Below are positions 1-7,001 of a DNA stretch of 22,122 nt, one piece after another. The position numbers and the translations under genes are program-made. The notes below the pieces were generated by a model, which saw only the letters and a program-made list of their open reading frames with translations, searched no databases and was not told the origin of the DNA. Source of the DNA: Anaerolineales bacterium (lineage in GTDB: Bacteria > Chloroflexota > Anaerolineae > Anaerolineales > Villigracilaceae); NCBI GenBank assembly GCA_017882065.1, contig JADGQD010000009.1, forward strand, positions 1 to 22,122. The letters run 5' to 3'. Position 1 is the first letter of the stretch, and every line of letters begins with the position of its first letter.

Positions 1-860
1 TTCCGGTCTTTTTCGAGCTCAACGTCAAACCGCCCGACTTGGCGAAGCGCGCCTTCCAAAAAGCGAAAAATGGTGGCTACACCGTTGTCATCGTGGACAC
101 AGCCGGCCGCTCCCAGTTGGATGAAACCCTGATGGGCGAACTCCAGGCCATCGTCCGGAACGTGCCTCCCGCTGAAACCCTGCTCGTTGTGGATTCGATG
201 ATCGGCCAGGAAGCATTGCACGTAGCCGAAGGGTTCCGGGATGTCGTCCCGCTGACCGGTCTCATCATGACCAAAATGGACGGAGACTCGCGCGGCGGCG
301 CGGCCATCTCCATCCGTTCGGTGACCGGCATCCCGATCAAGTTTATCGGGACAGGTGAAAAACTGGACGCGCTGGAAGCCTTCCAGCCCGAACGTCTGGC
401 TTCCCGCATCCTGGGCATGGGTGACGTGCTCGGCCTGATCGAAAAAGCTGAAGCAGCCTTCGACGAAAAGCAGACCCGGAGGCAGGCGGAACGTCTCGCC
501 AAAGGCGAGTTTTCGCTGGAAGACCTGGTTGAAATGCTGCGTTCCTCAAAGAAGATGGGCCCGATGAGCCAGATGGCAGATATGCTCCCTGGCGAAATGG
601 GACGGGCTGCCCGCAATATCTCGCCCGAAGAGATGGAAAGTTCGACGAACCGCACGGAAGCGATTATCAATTCGATGACACCCTCCGAGCGTCGTAACCC
701 GGATGTGTTGAACGCCAGCCGCCGCAGACGGATCGCCTATGGCTGCGGGGTTGAGGTCCAGGATGTGAACCGGTTGGTGAAACAGTTCCGCGAGATGCAA
801 AAAATGTTCAAAATGCTGCAAAAAACCGGCGGACGCGGCCTGTCGCGTTTGTTCGGATGA
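1..860 (+). CDS. ffh: Signal recognition particle protein Ffh, 3' part
   Basis: This is the C-terminal two thirds of the SRP54-type GTPase, which binds signal peptides and 4.5S RNA and delivers ribosomes to FtsY at the membrane. The reading frame is open from base 3, so the gene starts before the window; about 285 residues are visible. The GTPase motifs DTAGR (G3), TKMDGD (G4) and the closing-loop motif GTGEKLDALEAF are all present. The methionine-rich M domain follows, with the RNA-binding segment RRRRIAYGCG. Most Ffh proteins have a serine where this one has the cysteine of GCG, a mild deviation. The end is short and lacks a long Gly/Met tail. rpsP lies downstream on the same strand, the usual ffh-rpsP order in bacteria. 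Confidence 0.97.
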   Translation, partial: PVFFELNVKPPDLAKRAFQKAKNGGYTVVIVDTAGRSQLDETLMGELQAIVRNVPPAETLLVVDSMIGQEALHVAEGFRDVVPLTGLIMTKMDGDSRGGAAISIRSVTGIPIKFIGTGEKLDALEAFQPERLASRILGMGDVLGLIEKAEAAFDEKQTRRQAERLAKGEFSLEDLVEMLRSSKKMGPMSQMADMLPGEMGRAARNISPEEMESSTNRTEAIINSMTPSERRNPDVLNASRRRRIAYGCGVEVQDVNRLVKQFREMQKMFKMLQKTGGRGLSRLFG

Positions 861-868
861 GGTAAAAT

Positions 869-937
869 GTAGGGGTGGCGTTTGTCGCCACCCAGGGCAG
901 GGGCGCCCTTTGGGCACTTTGCAATCCCTACCCTGCC
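869..937. repeat. Nested palindromic element between ffh and rpsP
   Basis: Several inverted repeats are packed into about 70 bases. GGGTGGCG (873-880) pairs with CGCCACCC (886-893) around a 5-base loop. GGCAGGG (896-902) pairs with CCCTGCC (931-937) and encloses a short GCCC-TTT-GGGC hairpin (905-915). GTAGGG (869-874) can also pair with CCCTAC (926-931), giving terminal-inverted-repeat-like ends. No T-tract follows, so a simple intrinsic terminator is unlikely. It resembles small dispersed palindromic repeats; copy number elsewhere is unknown. Confidence 0.55.
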
Positions 938-1041
938 AATTTGAAGGTTCTCAGCACCGCAATGCGCACTCCTTTCTGCCCCTCTCTGCGCGGCCTGCTG
1001 ATGCCAAAAACTGAAAGCAACATTTGAAGGAGAAATTTCTG

Positions 1042-1383
1042 ATGGTTCGTATACGTCTTCGCCGTACTGGTCAAAAGGGCCAGCCGTCTTACCGCCTGAT
1101 CATTGCGGACAAGGAAAGCCCGCGCGATGGTCGTTTCCTGGAAATCGTGGGTTTCTATAACCCGCGCACCGAACCGGCTACTTTGAAAATCAAAGAAGAC
1201 CGCGTCTATGAGTGGATGAGCAAAGGCGCCCAGCCGAGCGAGTCGGTGGCGCAGTTGTTCAAGACCGCCGGCACCGTGGAACGCTATGAGCGTTTCAAGG
1301 CTGGTGAATCTGTAGAGACTCTGCTGACCGAGGCTGAAACAGCCAGGGTGGCGCGCCTCCCCAGCAACAAAACCGGTAAGTGA
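1042..1383 (+). CDS. rpsP: 30S ribosomal protein S16
   Basis: S16 is a structural protein of the 30S subunit needed for efficient 30S assembly. The N-terminus MVRIRLRRTGQKGQPSYR and the following block with GRFLEIVGFYNPR are diagnostic. The ATG at 1042 is chosen because GAAGGAG lies about 9 bases upstream; the frame is open to a TTG further up, but the conserved protein starts at MVRIR. At 113 residues it is longer than typical bacterial S16 (about 80-90), the excess being a charged Glu/Ala-rich C-terminal tail. It lies between ffh and the KH-domain gene, as in the common ffh-rpsP-khpA-rimM cluster. Confidence 0.97.
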   Translation: MVRIRLRRTGQKGQPSYRLIIADKESPRDGRFLEIVGFYNPRTEPATLKIKEDRVYEWMSKGAQPSESVAQLFKTAGTVERYERFKAGESVETLLTEAETARVARLPSNKTGK

Positions 1384-1385
1384 TC

Positions 1386-1429
1386 GTAGTAACGACTTCA
1401 GGCGGTAAAGCAAATGAAGTCGTTACTAC
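1386..1429. repeat. Perfect 15-bp inverted repeat between rpsP and khpA
   Basis: GTAGTAACGACTTCA (1386-1400) and its exact reverse complement (1415-1429) flank a 14-base loop. The stem starts 3 bases after the rpsP stop codon and ends 17 bases before the khpA start. There is no U-tract, so it is more likely a palindromic repeat or an RNA-processing or stability hairpin than a terminator. Such a stem could let khpA and rimM be expressed at a different level from rpsP (inference). Confidence 0.7.
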
Positions 1430-1446
1430 ACTCAAATTGAGATGCC

Positions 1447-1680
1447 ATGAAAGCGCTCACAGAATATATCGCTAAATCTCTGGTAGACCACCCGGATGAA
1501 GTTGCTGTAGACGAGATTCGTCACGGCAACCGTGTGACACTGGAACTGAGTGTTGCTAAAGACGACATGGGTCGTGTCATCGGTAAGGGTGGTCGGGTAG
1601 CCAATGCCATCCGCACCCTGCTGCGGGTGGCCGCTGAGCATGAAGGTAGCCAGGTCACGCTTGACGTGGTAGAACCCTAA
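1447..1680 (+). CDS. khpA: KH-domain RNA-binding protein KhpA (YlqC family)
   Basis: This is a 77-residue single-KH-domain protein. KhpA proteins bind RNA, often with a KhpB/Jag partner, and affect cell elongation and small-RNA regulation in Gram-positive bacteria. The protein opens with MKALTEYIAKSLVDHPDEV, typical of the family, and carries the KH signature VIGKGGRVANAIR, with the GxxG loop at residues 46-49. The ribosome-binding site is weak (GAGATGCC region), so translation may depend on the upstream palindrome or on coupling. It is followed after 4 bases by rimM. Confidence 0.93.
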   Translation: MKALTEYIAKSLVDHPDEVAVDEIRHGNRVTLELSVAKDDMGRVIGKGGRVANAIRTLLRVAAEHEGSQVTLDVVEP

Positions 1681-1684
1681 TAGC

Positions 1685-2251
1685 ATGTCTGGTACCAAAA
1701 AACGACCGGTAGGCCCGCCAACTGCTGGCGGACCTGATTTCTTGGTAGTCGGGAAGGTGCGCCGTCCGCATGGTGTGCATGGTGAAGTAGTGGCGGAAAT
1801 CTACACCGATTTTCCCGAACGCTTAAGCCCGAAGAAAGCCATCTACCTCGGCGAAAAGCATGTGAAGTTGGTCATTGCCAGCCAGCGTCCGCACAATGAG
1901 GGACTGCTTCTTGGCTTTGAGGGCGTCGCTACTCCCGAACAGGCAGGCCGTTATCGAAACCAGATTCTTTCCTTCGCCGCATTGGAAGTGGCCGAACTGC
2001 CCGAAGGCGAGTTTTATTTTCACGAACTGCTCGATCTGGAAGTAATGGATGAGGCGGGCGATCCCCTCGGTACACTGACAGAAATCCTGGAGACCGGCGC
2101 GAACGATGTTTATGTGGTGACGGACTCATCCGGGCGCGAGCTCCTGCTCCCGGCCATCCCCGAAGTCGTTCTGAACGTGGACCTGGATGCAAAAACGATG
2201 AAAGTCCATCTCCTGCTAGGCTTGATCGGAAACGAGACAGACGAACCGTAA
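1685..2251 (+). CDS. rimM: 16S rRNA processing protein RimM
   Basis: RimM binds S19 and helps mature the 3' head domain of the 30S subunit. The 188-residue protein has an about 18-residue basic N-terminal extension, then the RimM motif RRPHGVHGEV (residues 26-35). The PRC-barrel half contains ELLDLEV and ends in a LLPAIPEVV...VDLDAK block (154-170). It begins 4 bases after the khpA stop, so the two are probably translationally coupled. In many bacteria trmD and rplS follow rimM; here dprA follows instead. Confidence 0.95.
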   Translation: MSGTKKRPVGPPTAGGPDFLVVGKVRRPHGVHGEVVAEIYTDFPERLSPKKAIYLGEKHVKLVIASQRPHNEGLLLGFEGVATPEQAGRYRNQILSFAALEVAELPEGEFYFHELLDLEVMDEAGDPLGTLTEILETGANDVYVVTDSSGRELLLPAIPEVVLNVDLDAKTMKVHLLLGLIGNETDEP

Positions 2252-2257
2252 TTTGAG

Positions 2258-2295
2258 ATTCGTTTCTTGTAGACCGAAAGCCACGAAAAACGAAT
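2258..2295. repeat. Short inverted repeat in the rimM-dprA gap
   Basis: ATTCGTTT (2258-2265) is the exact reverse complement of AAACGAAT (2288-2295), around a 22-base loop, in the 63-base gap between rimM and dprA. No T-tract follows. It may be a remnant of a dispersed repeat or just an mRNA hairpin; an 8-bp AT-rich stem could also arise by chance. Confidence 0.35.
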
Positions 2296-2314
2296 TACGA
2301 TTACCAGATCACAA

Positions 2315-3418
2315 ATGGACAAACGTTACTGGGTTGGATTCAATCTGGTCAAGGGCATTGGGGCGGTACGCCTGCAAGCCCTGTGCAACCATTTTGGCGA
2401 CTTGGCTCTGGCCTGGCATGCCCCGACGGATGCGCTCCAGGCCGCCGGACTCAGTCCGAAACTGGCCGAGCGTGTGGCGCAGGTGCGTGCCGGCGTGGAC
2501 TTGGACAATTACCTTAAAAAGGTTATGGCGCAGGGCATTGAAATCCTGACTTGGGACGACGAACTTTATCCGCCGCGTTTGAAAGAAATTGACCAGCCGC
2601 CGCCTGTCCTGTACGTACGTGGCGCATTAACAACCGAAGATTCCTGGGCCGTTGCCGTGGTTGGGACGCGGCGTGTCAGTGCCTACGGGCGGCAGGTGGC
2701 CGAAGAACTGGCCTCATTTTTGGCCTCCAATGGCGTGACCGTTGTCTCCGGGCTGGCGCGCGGCGTGGACGCGATTGCCCACCAGTCCGCCCTCAAGGCT
2801 GGCGGACGAACAATCGCCGTGCTGGGCTGCGGCGTGGACCGCATTTACCCGCCTGAACACGCCCAACTGGCCGAGAAGATGATGGCAAGCGGTGCGCTCA
2901 TCAGCGACTACGCCCCGGGTACACCGCCGGACGCCTCCAATTTCCCGCCGCGCAACCGCATCATCTCCGGACTTTCGATGGCGACGGTGGTCGTCGAGGC
3001 GGGAGAGACCAGTGGTGCGCTGATCACTGCCCAGTTTGCCATTGACCAGGGCCGTGAAGTTTTTGCGGTGCCGGGCAATATCCTGGCTCCGCAGAGTAAG
3101 GGCACGAACAGGCTGATTGCCCAGGGCGCGCACCCGATGCTCTCCGTCCGCGACCTGCTGGATGTTCTGAACCTGACGCGCGTCACTGAACAGCGCCTCG
3201 TGCGGAAGGTTCTGCCCACTGATGAAACCGAATCGAAGCTGATGAGCGTGCTTACCCACGAACCCCTGCACATGGATGAAATCCGCAACCAGACCGGTCT
3301 GCCGATCGAGCGCGTCTCGGCCACACTCGTAATGATGGAACTCAAGGGACTGGTGCGGCAGGTGGGCGGGCTGAATTACGTAGCAGTGAGAGAGGAACAG
3401 GCTGGGTACAAGGCTTAG
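2315..3418 (+). CDS. dprA: DNA processing protein DprA
   Basis: DprA binds incoming single-stranded DNA and loads RecA during natural transformation. The 367-residue protein has an N-terminal helix-hairpin-helix/SAM-like part (GFNLVKGIGAVRLQAL), then the Rossmann-like DprA core at about residues 112-280. The core includes VVGTRRVSAYG, SGLARGVDAIAHQSAL, FPPRNRIISGLS, VVVEAGETSGAL and VPGNILAPQSKGTNRLI. A DprA winged helix follows at about 305-360 (HMDEIRNQTGLPIERVSATLVMME, a motif split here only by the domain turn). Its length matches full DprA. ManC begins 3 bases after the stop. DprA alone does not prove competence, since the gene is widespread in bacteria. Confidence 0.96.
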   Translation: MDKRYWVGFNLVKGIGAVRLQALCNHFGDLALAWHAPTDALQAAGLSPKLAERVAQVRAGVDLDNYLKKVMAQGIEILTWDDELYPPRLKEIDQPPPVLYVRGALTTEDSWAVAVVGTRRVSAYGRQVAEELASFLASNGVTVVSGLARGVDAIAHQSALKAGGRTIAVLGCGVDRIYPPEHAQLAEKMMASGALISDYAPGTPPDASNFPPRNRIISGLSMATVVVEAGETSGALITAQFAIDQGREVFAVPGNILAPQSKGTNRLIAQGAHPMLSVRDLLDVLNLTRVTEQRLVRKVLPTDETESKLMSVLTHEPLHMDEIRNQTGLPIERVSATLVMMELKGLVRQVGGLNYVAVREEQAGYKA

Positions 3419-3421
3419 GTT

Positions 3422-4507
3422 ATGAATCATACTTATGCGGTCATCATGGCCGGCGGCGGCGGAACCCGTCTCTGGCCCATCTCACGCAAGAAACATCCCA
3501 AACACGTTCTACCATTGCTGGGAGAGCGCACCCTTTTCCAAAGCACGCTGGACCGTCTCGAAGGCTTTGTTCCCCCGGAACGGGTTTACGTTGTCACTAC
3601 CTCGGAACAGGAGCAGGAACTTAAGACTCAGGCTCCACAGCTCCCGATGGTTAATTTTCTAATTGAACCCATGCCGCGCGGAACAGCCTCGGTCGTCGGG
3701 TTGGCGGCGGCAGTGCTGGCGAAACGTGACCCTGAGGGTGTGATGCTTGTCCTACCTGCCGACCATTTCATCCGCAACCGTGACTTGTTCCATTTGGTTA
3801 TGCGTGTGGCGGTCCAGGTGGCGCGCAAGGACTATCTGGTAACTCTCGGCATCACTCCAACTTTCCCGGCCACTGGCTATGGCTATATCCAGCGGGATGC
3901 TGTCCTGCCGGAGAAATTTGATTACCCGGTCTACCAGGTGCTGCACTTCATCGAAAAACCGGACGAAGCGAAGGCCCGCATCATGCTGGCGGATGGCGAC
4001 CATTCCTGGAATTCCGGCATGTTCATTTGGCGCGCCGACTGCATCCTGGACGAATTTTCTCGCCAGATGCCGGACCTGAAAGCGGCTCTTGACCGGATTG
4101 GGGCAGCCTGGGGCACGTCAGAGCAGGAGGCAGTCCTCACGTCAACGTGGCCGCGACTCAAGCCGGAGACAATAGACTACGGTATTATGGAAAATGCTGC
4201 CAACGTAGCCGTCCTGCCGGCCGCTGGATTGGAATGGAGCGACGTTGGCTCGTGGGATTCGCTGTTTGATGTGCTCCTGCCAGATGAGGACGGAAATGTG
4301 GTCGTCAATAGCGAATATATACCGCTTGAAACGCATAACTCCCTGGTCTATTCATCCGGGAAGAAACTCATCGTCACGATTGGCGTGGATGATCTGATCG
4401 TGATTGACTCTGGTGACGCGCTGCTGGTTTGTCACCGTGACCAGGCCCAGCAGGTGCGTCAGGTTATCGCAAACTTAAAAAAATCGCAGCGAGAAGATTA
4501 TCTCTAG
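3422..4507 (+). CDS. manC: Mannose-1-phosphate guanylyltransferase
   Basis: This enzyme makes GDP-mannose from mannose-1-phosphate and GTP, supplying glycans and compatible solutes. The nucleotidyltransferase signature MAGGGGTRLWPISRKKHPK is at residues 9-27. It is followed by EPMPRGTA, LPADHFI, FIEKPDEAKA, WNSGMFIW, DYGIMENA and EWSDVGSWDSL, all standard for the GMP family. At 361 residues it has only the transferase part and a short beta-helical tail, with no C-terminal phosphomannose isomerase domain. It is tightly packed between dprA (3-base gap) and topA (10-base gap), so it is probably co-transcribed with these DNA-handling genes, which is an unusual place for it. Confidence 0.95.
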   Translation: MNHTYAVIMAGGGGTRLWPISRKKHPKHVLPLLGERTLFQSTLDRLEGFVPPERVYVVTTSEQEQELKTQAPQLPMVNFLIEPMPRGTASVVGLAAAVLAKRDPEGVMLVLPADHFIRNRDLFHLVMRVAVQVARKDYLVTLGITPTFPATGYGYIQRDAVLPEKFDYPVYQVLHFIEKPDEAKARIMLADGDHSWNSGMFIWRADCILDEFSRQMPDLKAALDRIGAAWGTSEQEAVLTSTWPRLKPETIDYGIMENAANVAVLPAAGLEWSDVGSWDSLFDVLLPDEDGNVVVNSEYIPLETHNSLVYSSGKKLIVTIGVDDLIVIDSGDALLVCHRDQAQQVRQVIANLKKSQREDYL

Positions 4508-4517
4508 GAGTTATTTC

Positions 4518-6818
4518 GTGGAAGCCTATTGTATGAAGTGCAAGACCAAACGGGAAATTGTTGACCCTCAAGCGTCGTTCAACGCCGCCGGTGCGCCGGT
4601 CACGCGTGGCACTTGCGGTGTGTGCGGAACGACCCTATACCGCACCGGCAAGACCGAAGCGCACGAAGGCATGGTCAAGCCGGAAAAAGTTGACAAGCGT
4701 AGCGGCAAATTGGTCATTGTCGAGTCCCCGGCCAAGGCCAAGACGGTAGGGCGTTTCCTTGGGAAAGGTTACACCGTGCGGGCCTCTGTTGGGCATGTGC
4801 GCGACCTGCTGCGCTCGCAGTTATCGGTGGATGTTGAAAATAACTTCGCCCCGAAGTACCGCGTTCCGAATGAGAAGAAAGCTATCGTCAAGGAACTCAA
4901 ACAACTGGCGAAAGAAGCCGCAGAAATCTACCTGGCAACCGACCCTGACCGGGAGGGCGAAGCCATATCCTGGCATTTGATGGAGGCCGCTGAAATTGAC
5001 CCGAAACTGGCCAGGCGCGTGGTATTTCACGAGATTACCGAGAATGCCATTAGCGAAGCATTCTCGAACCCGCGCGAAATTAATATGGAATTGGTCAATG
5101 CCCAACAGGCCCGGCGCATACTGGACCGGCTGGTTGGATATAGCATCAGCCCGATCTTGTGGGAAAAGGTCCGCAGCCGCCTTTCGGCGGGACGCGTACA
5201 GTCCGTGGCTTTGCGTTTGATCGTGGAGCGTGAGCGCGAGATAGACGCCTTCAACCCGGTGGAATACTGGTCCATTGGGGCGGAATTGCGTCCGCAGGGC
5301 CAAAAGCAGACTTTCATTACTAAATTGTTGAAGATTGATGAAAAAGACCCCGAATTGGGCAGCGAAGAAATCGTAAAGCCCCTTTTGGTGGATATGGAAA
5401 AAGCGCCTTATATTGTTACGCGAGTGAAGCGCAGCGAAAGACGGCGCAAACCGTCCGCGCCGTTCATTACGTCAACGCTCCAGCAGGAAGCCTCCCGCAA
5501 ATTTGGTTTTACCACCAAGCGGACGATGGGCCTCGCGCAGGGTCTCTATGAAGGCCAGGATGTTGGGGAAGGCGGTACAACCGGTCTCATCACCTACATG
5601 CGAACTGACTCGACCAACATCGCTGAGGTTGCGCGTAATGAGGTGCGGGCGTACATTGCCCAACGCTACGGTAACGATTTCCTACCTGAAAAGTCTCCGG
5701 AATACACAAAGAAAGTGGCCGGCGCGCAAGAGGCTCATGAAGCCATCCGCCCAACCTCGGTTTTACGCGACCCGGATAAGGTAAAGCCATTCCTTGATCC
5801 AGCTATGTTCAAGCTCTATCAACTCATCTGGCAGCGCTTCGTCGCTTCGCAAATGGAAACCGCAGTATATGACACCCTCTCGGTGGATGTGACCGGTCAG
5901 GGGTCCGACCACGTATACACGCTGAGAGTAGCAGGTTCGGCGGTCAAATTCCCTGGATTCCTGATTGTTTATGAAGAAGCGAAAAATGAGGATAAGAAAT
6001 CTGAGGAAGAAGACGAGATGAATGTCCGCATCCCGGCCTCGATTGCTGAAGACCAAAAGCAGGAGTTGGTCCGGCTTATCCCGGAGCAGCACTATACCCA
6101 ACCGCCGCCGCGTTATTCGGAAGCCTCGCTGGTGCAGATTCTGGAGGAATACGGCATTGGACGCCCATCCACTTACGCTCCCACGCTTTCGACAATTCAA
6201 CAGCGCGGCTACGTGGAACGCGTGGATCGACGGCTCATTCCCACTGAGACCGGCATCCTGGTCAACGATCTGATGGAACAGTATTTCCCCGAGATCATTG
6301 ACCTGACCTTCACCGTCCGCATGGAAGAAGACCTGGACAAAATTTCCGAGGGCCAGGCTGATTGGGTCAAAATAATAGATGCTTTCTACAAGCCCTTCTC
6401 TGTCACATTGGCGAAGGCTCAGGCTGAGATGCCTGTTGTCAAGACCGGACCGGAGCCGATTGGGCGAGCCTGTCCGGATTGCGGCAAGGAGCTGGTCATC
6501 CGCTACGGGCGCTATGGCAAATTCATCTCCTGCTCCAGTTTCCCGGAATGCCGCCATACCGAAGCCTGGCTGGAGAAAATTGACGTGATTTGCCCGAAGG
6601 ATGGGGGTGAAATCGTTTCTCGCAAAACACGCAAAGGCCGCATCTTCTTTGGCTGCGCTAATTATCCCAATTGCGATTTCACCTCCTGGAAACGTCCGTT
6701 GGCCCAACAATGCCCGAAGTGCAAGGGGATGCTGGTCGTTGCAAATAAACGTGAGGCGCAATGTCTGGCCTGCGAAGAAACCTTCCTTCTGGATGATATT
6801 GTCCCGGAGACTGCTTAG
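4518..6818 (+). CDS. topA: DNA topoisomerase I with an N-terminal zinc-ribbon extension
   Basis: Type IA topoisomerase that relaxes negative supercoils. The GTG start at 4518 has AGGAG 7 bases upstream, and starting there adds about 60 residues before the Toprim domain. This extension contains CMKC (5-8) and CGVC (33-36), a four-cysteine ribbon that resembles the small DUF5679 family. The enzyme core is intact: VESPAKAKTVG with the catalytic Glu69, DPDREGEA (142-148) for metal binding, and the active Tyr360 in GLITYMRTDS. Three C-terminal zinc-finger modules start near 650, 690 and 730; the second begins CPKDGG, so one usual cysteine is Asp. Total length is 766 residues. The stop is followed 9 bases later by a small membrane-protein gene. 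Confidence 0.97.
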   Translation: MEAYCMKCKTKREIVDPQASFNAAGAPVTRGTCGVCGTTLYRTGKTEAHEGMVKPEKVDKRSGKLVIVESPAKAKTVGRFLGKGYTVRASVGHVRDLLRSQLSVDVENNFAPKYRVPNEKKAIVKELKQLAKEAAEIYLATDPDREGEAISWHLMEAAEIDPKLARRVVFHEITENAISEAFSNPREINMELVNAQQARRILDRLVGYSISPILWEKVRSRLSAGRVQSVALRLIVEREREIDAFNPVEYWSIGAELRPQGQKQTFITKLLKIDEKDPELGSEEIVKPLLVDMEKAPYIVTRVKRSERRRKPSAPFITSTLQQEASRKFGFTTKRTMGLAQGLYEGQDVGEGGTTGLITYMRTDSTNIAEVARNEVRAYIAQRYGNDFLPEKSPEYTKKVAGAQEAHEAIRPTSVLRDPDKVKPFLDPAMFKLYQLIWQRFVASQMETAVYDTLSVDVTGQGSDHVYTLRVAGSAVKFPGFLIVYEEAKNEDKKSEEEDEMNVRIPASIAEDQKQELVRLIPEQHYTQPPPRYSEASLVQILEEYGIGRPSTYAPTLSTIQQRGYVERVDRRLIPTETGILVNDLMEQYFPEIIDLTFTVRMEEDLDKISEGQADWVKIIDAFYKPFSVTLAKAQAEMPVVKTGPEPIGRACPDCGKELVIRYGRYGKFISCSSFPECRHTEAWLEKIDVICPKDGGEIVSRKTRKGRIFFGCANYPNCDFTSWKRPLAQQCPKCKGMLVVANKREAQCLACEETFLLDDIVPETA

Positions 6819-6827
6819 GAGGATGCC

Positions 6828-7001
6828 ATGATTTGGCTATATCTTGACCCTGGTTCAGGAAGTTTTCTCGTTCAACTGCTGATTGCAAGTATTGCTGGCT
6901 TGGTCATTTTCGTTGCTGCCAGTTGGCGCAAGATCAAACGGCTGTTTAATAAGAACAAGGTTCAAAACGACGAAAGCGATGATGAAGACGAAGACGATTA
7001 G
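6828..7001 (+). CDS. Small membrane protein with LDPGSGS motif
   Basis: A 57-residue protein starting at an ATG with a strong AGGAGG site (6817-6822). It begins MIWLYLDPGSGSFLVQ, has one hydrophobic helix at about residues 13-33, a basic stretch (WRKIKR), and a very acidic tail (DDEDEDD). Small proteins with a conserved N-terminal LDPGSGS followed by one membrane helix recur in many bacteria; I know of no proven function. Its last codons overlap the start of the methyltransferase gene, so the two are likely translationally coupled and may work together at the membrane. The topology is probably N-out, C-in by the positive-inside rule (inference). Confidence 0.85.
   Translation: MIWLYLDPGSGSFLVQLLIASIAGLVIFVAASWRKIKRLFNKNKVQNDESDDEDEDD

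Noticed and set aside
2714..3430. A 238-codon minus-strand frame opposite dprA
   Set aside because: DprA motifs occupy the + strand throughout, and the antisense product is His/Arg-rich without family features.
5763..6761. A 332-codon open frame on the minus strand inside topA
   Set aside because: It lies wholly opposite well-conserved topoisomerase sequence and its translation shows no recognisable domain; it is a shadow of GC-rich codon bias.
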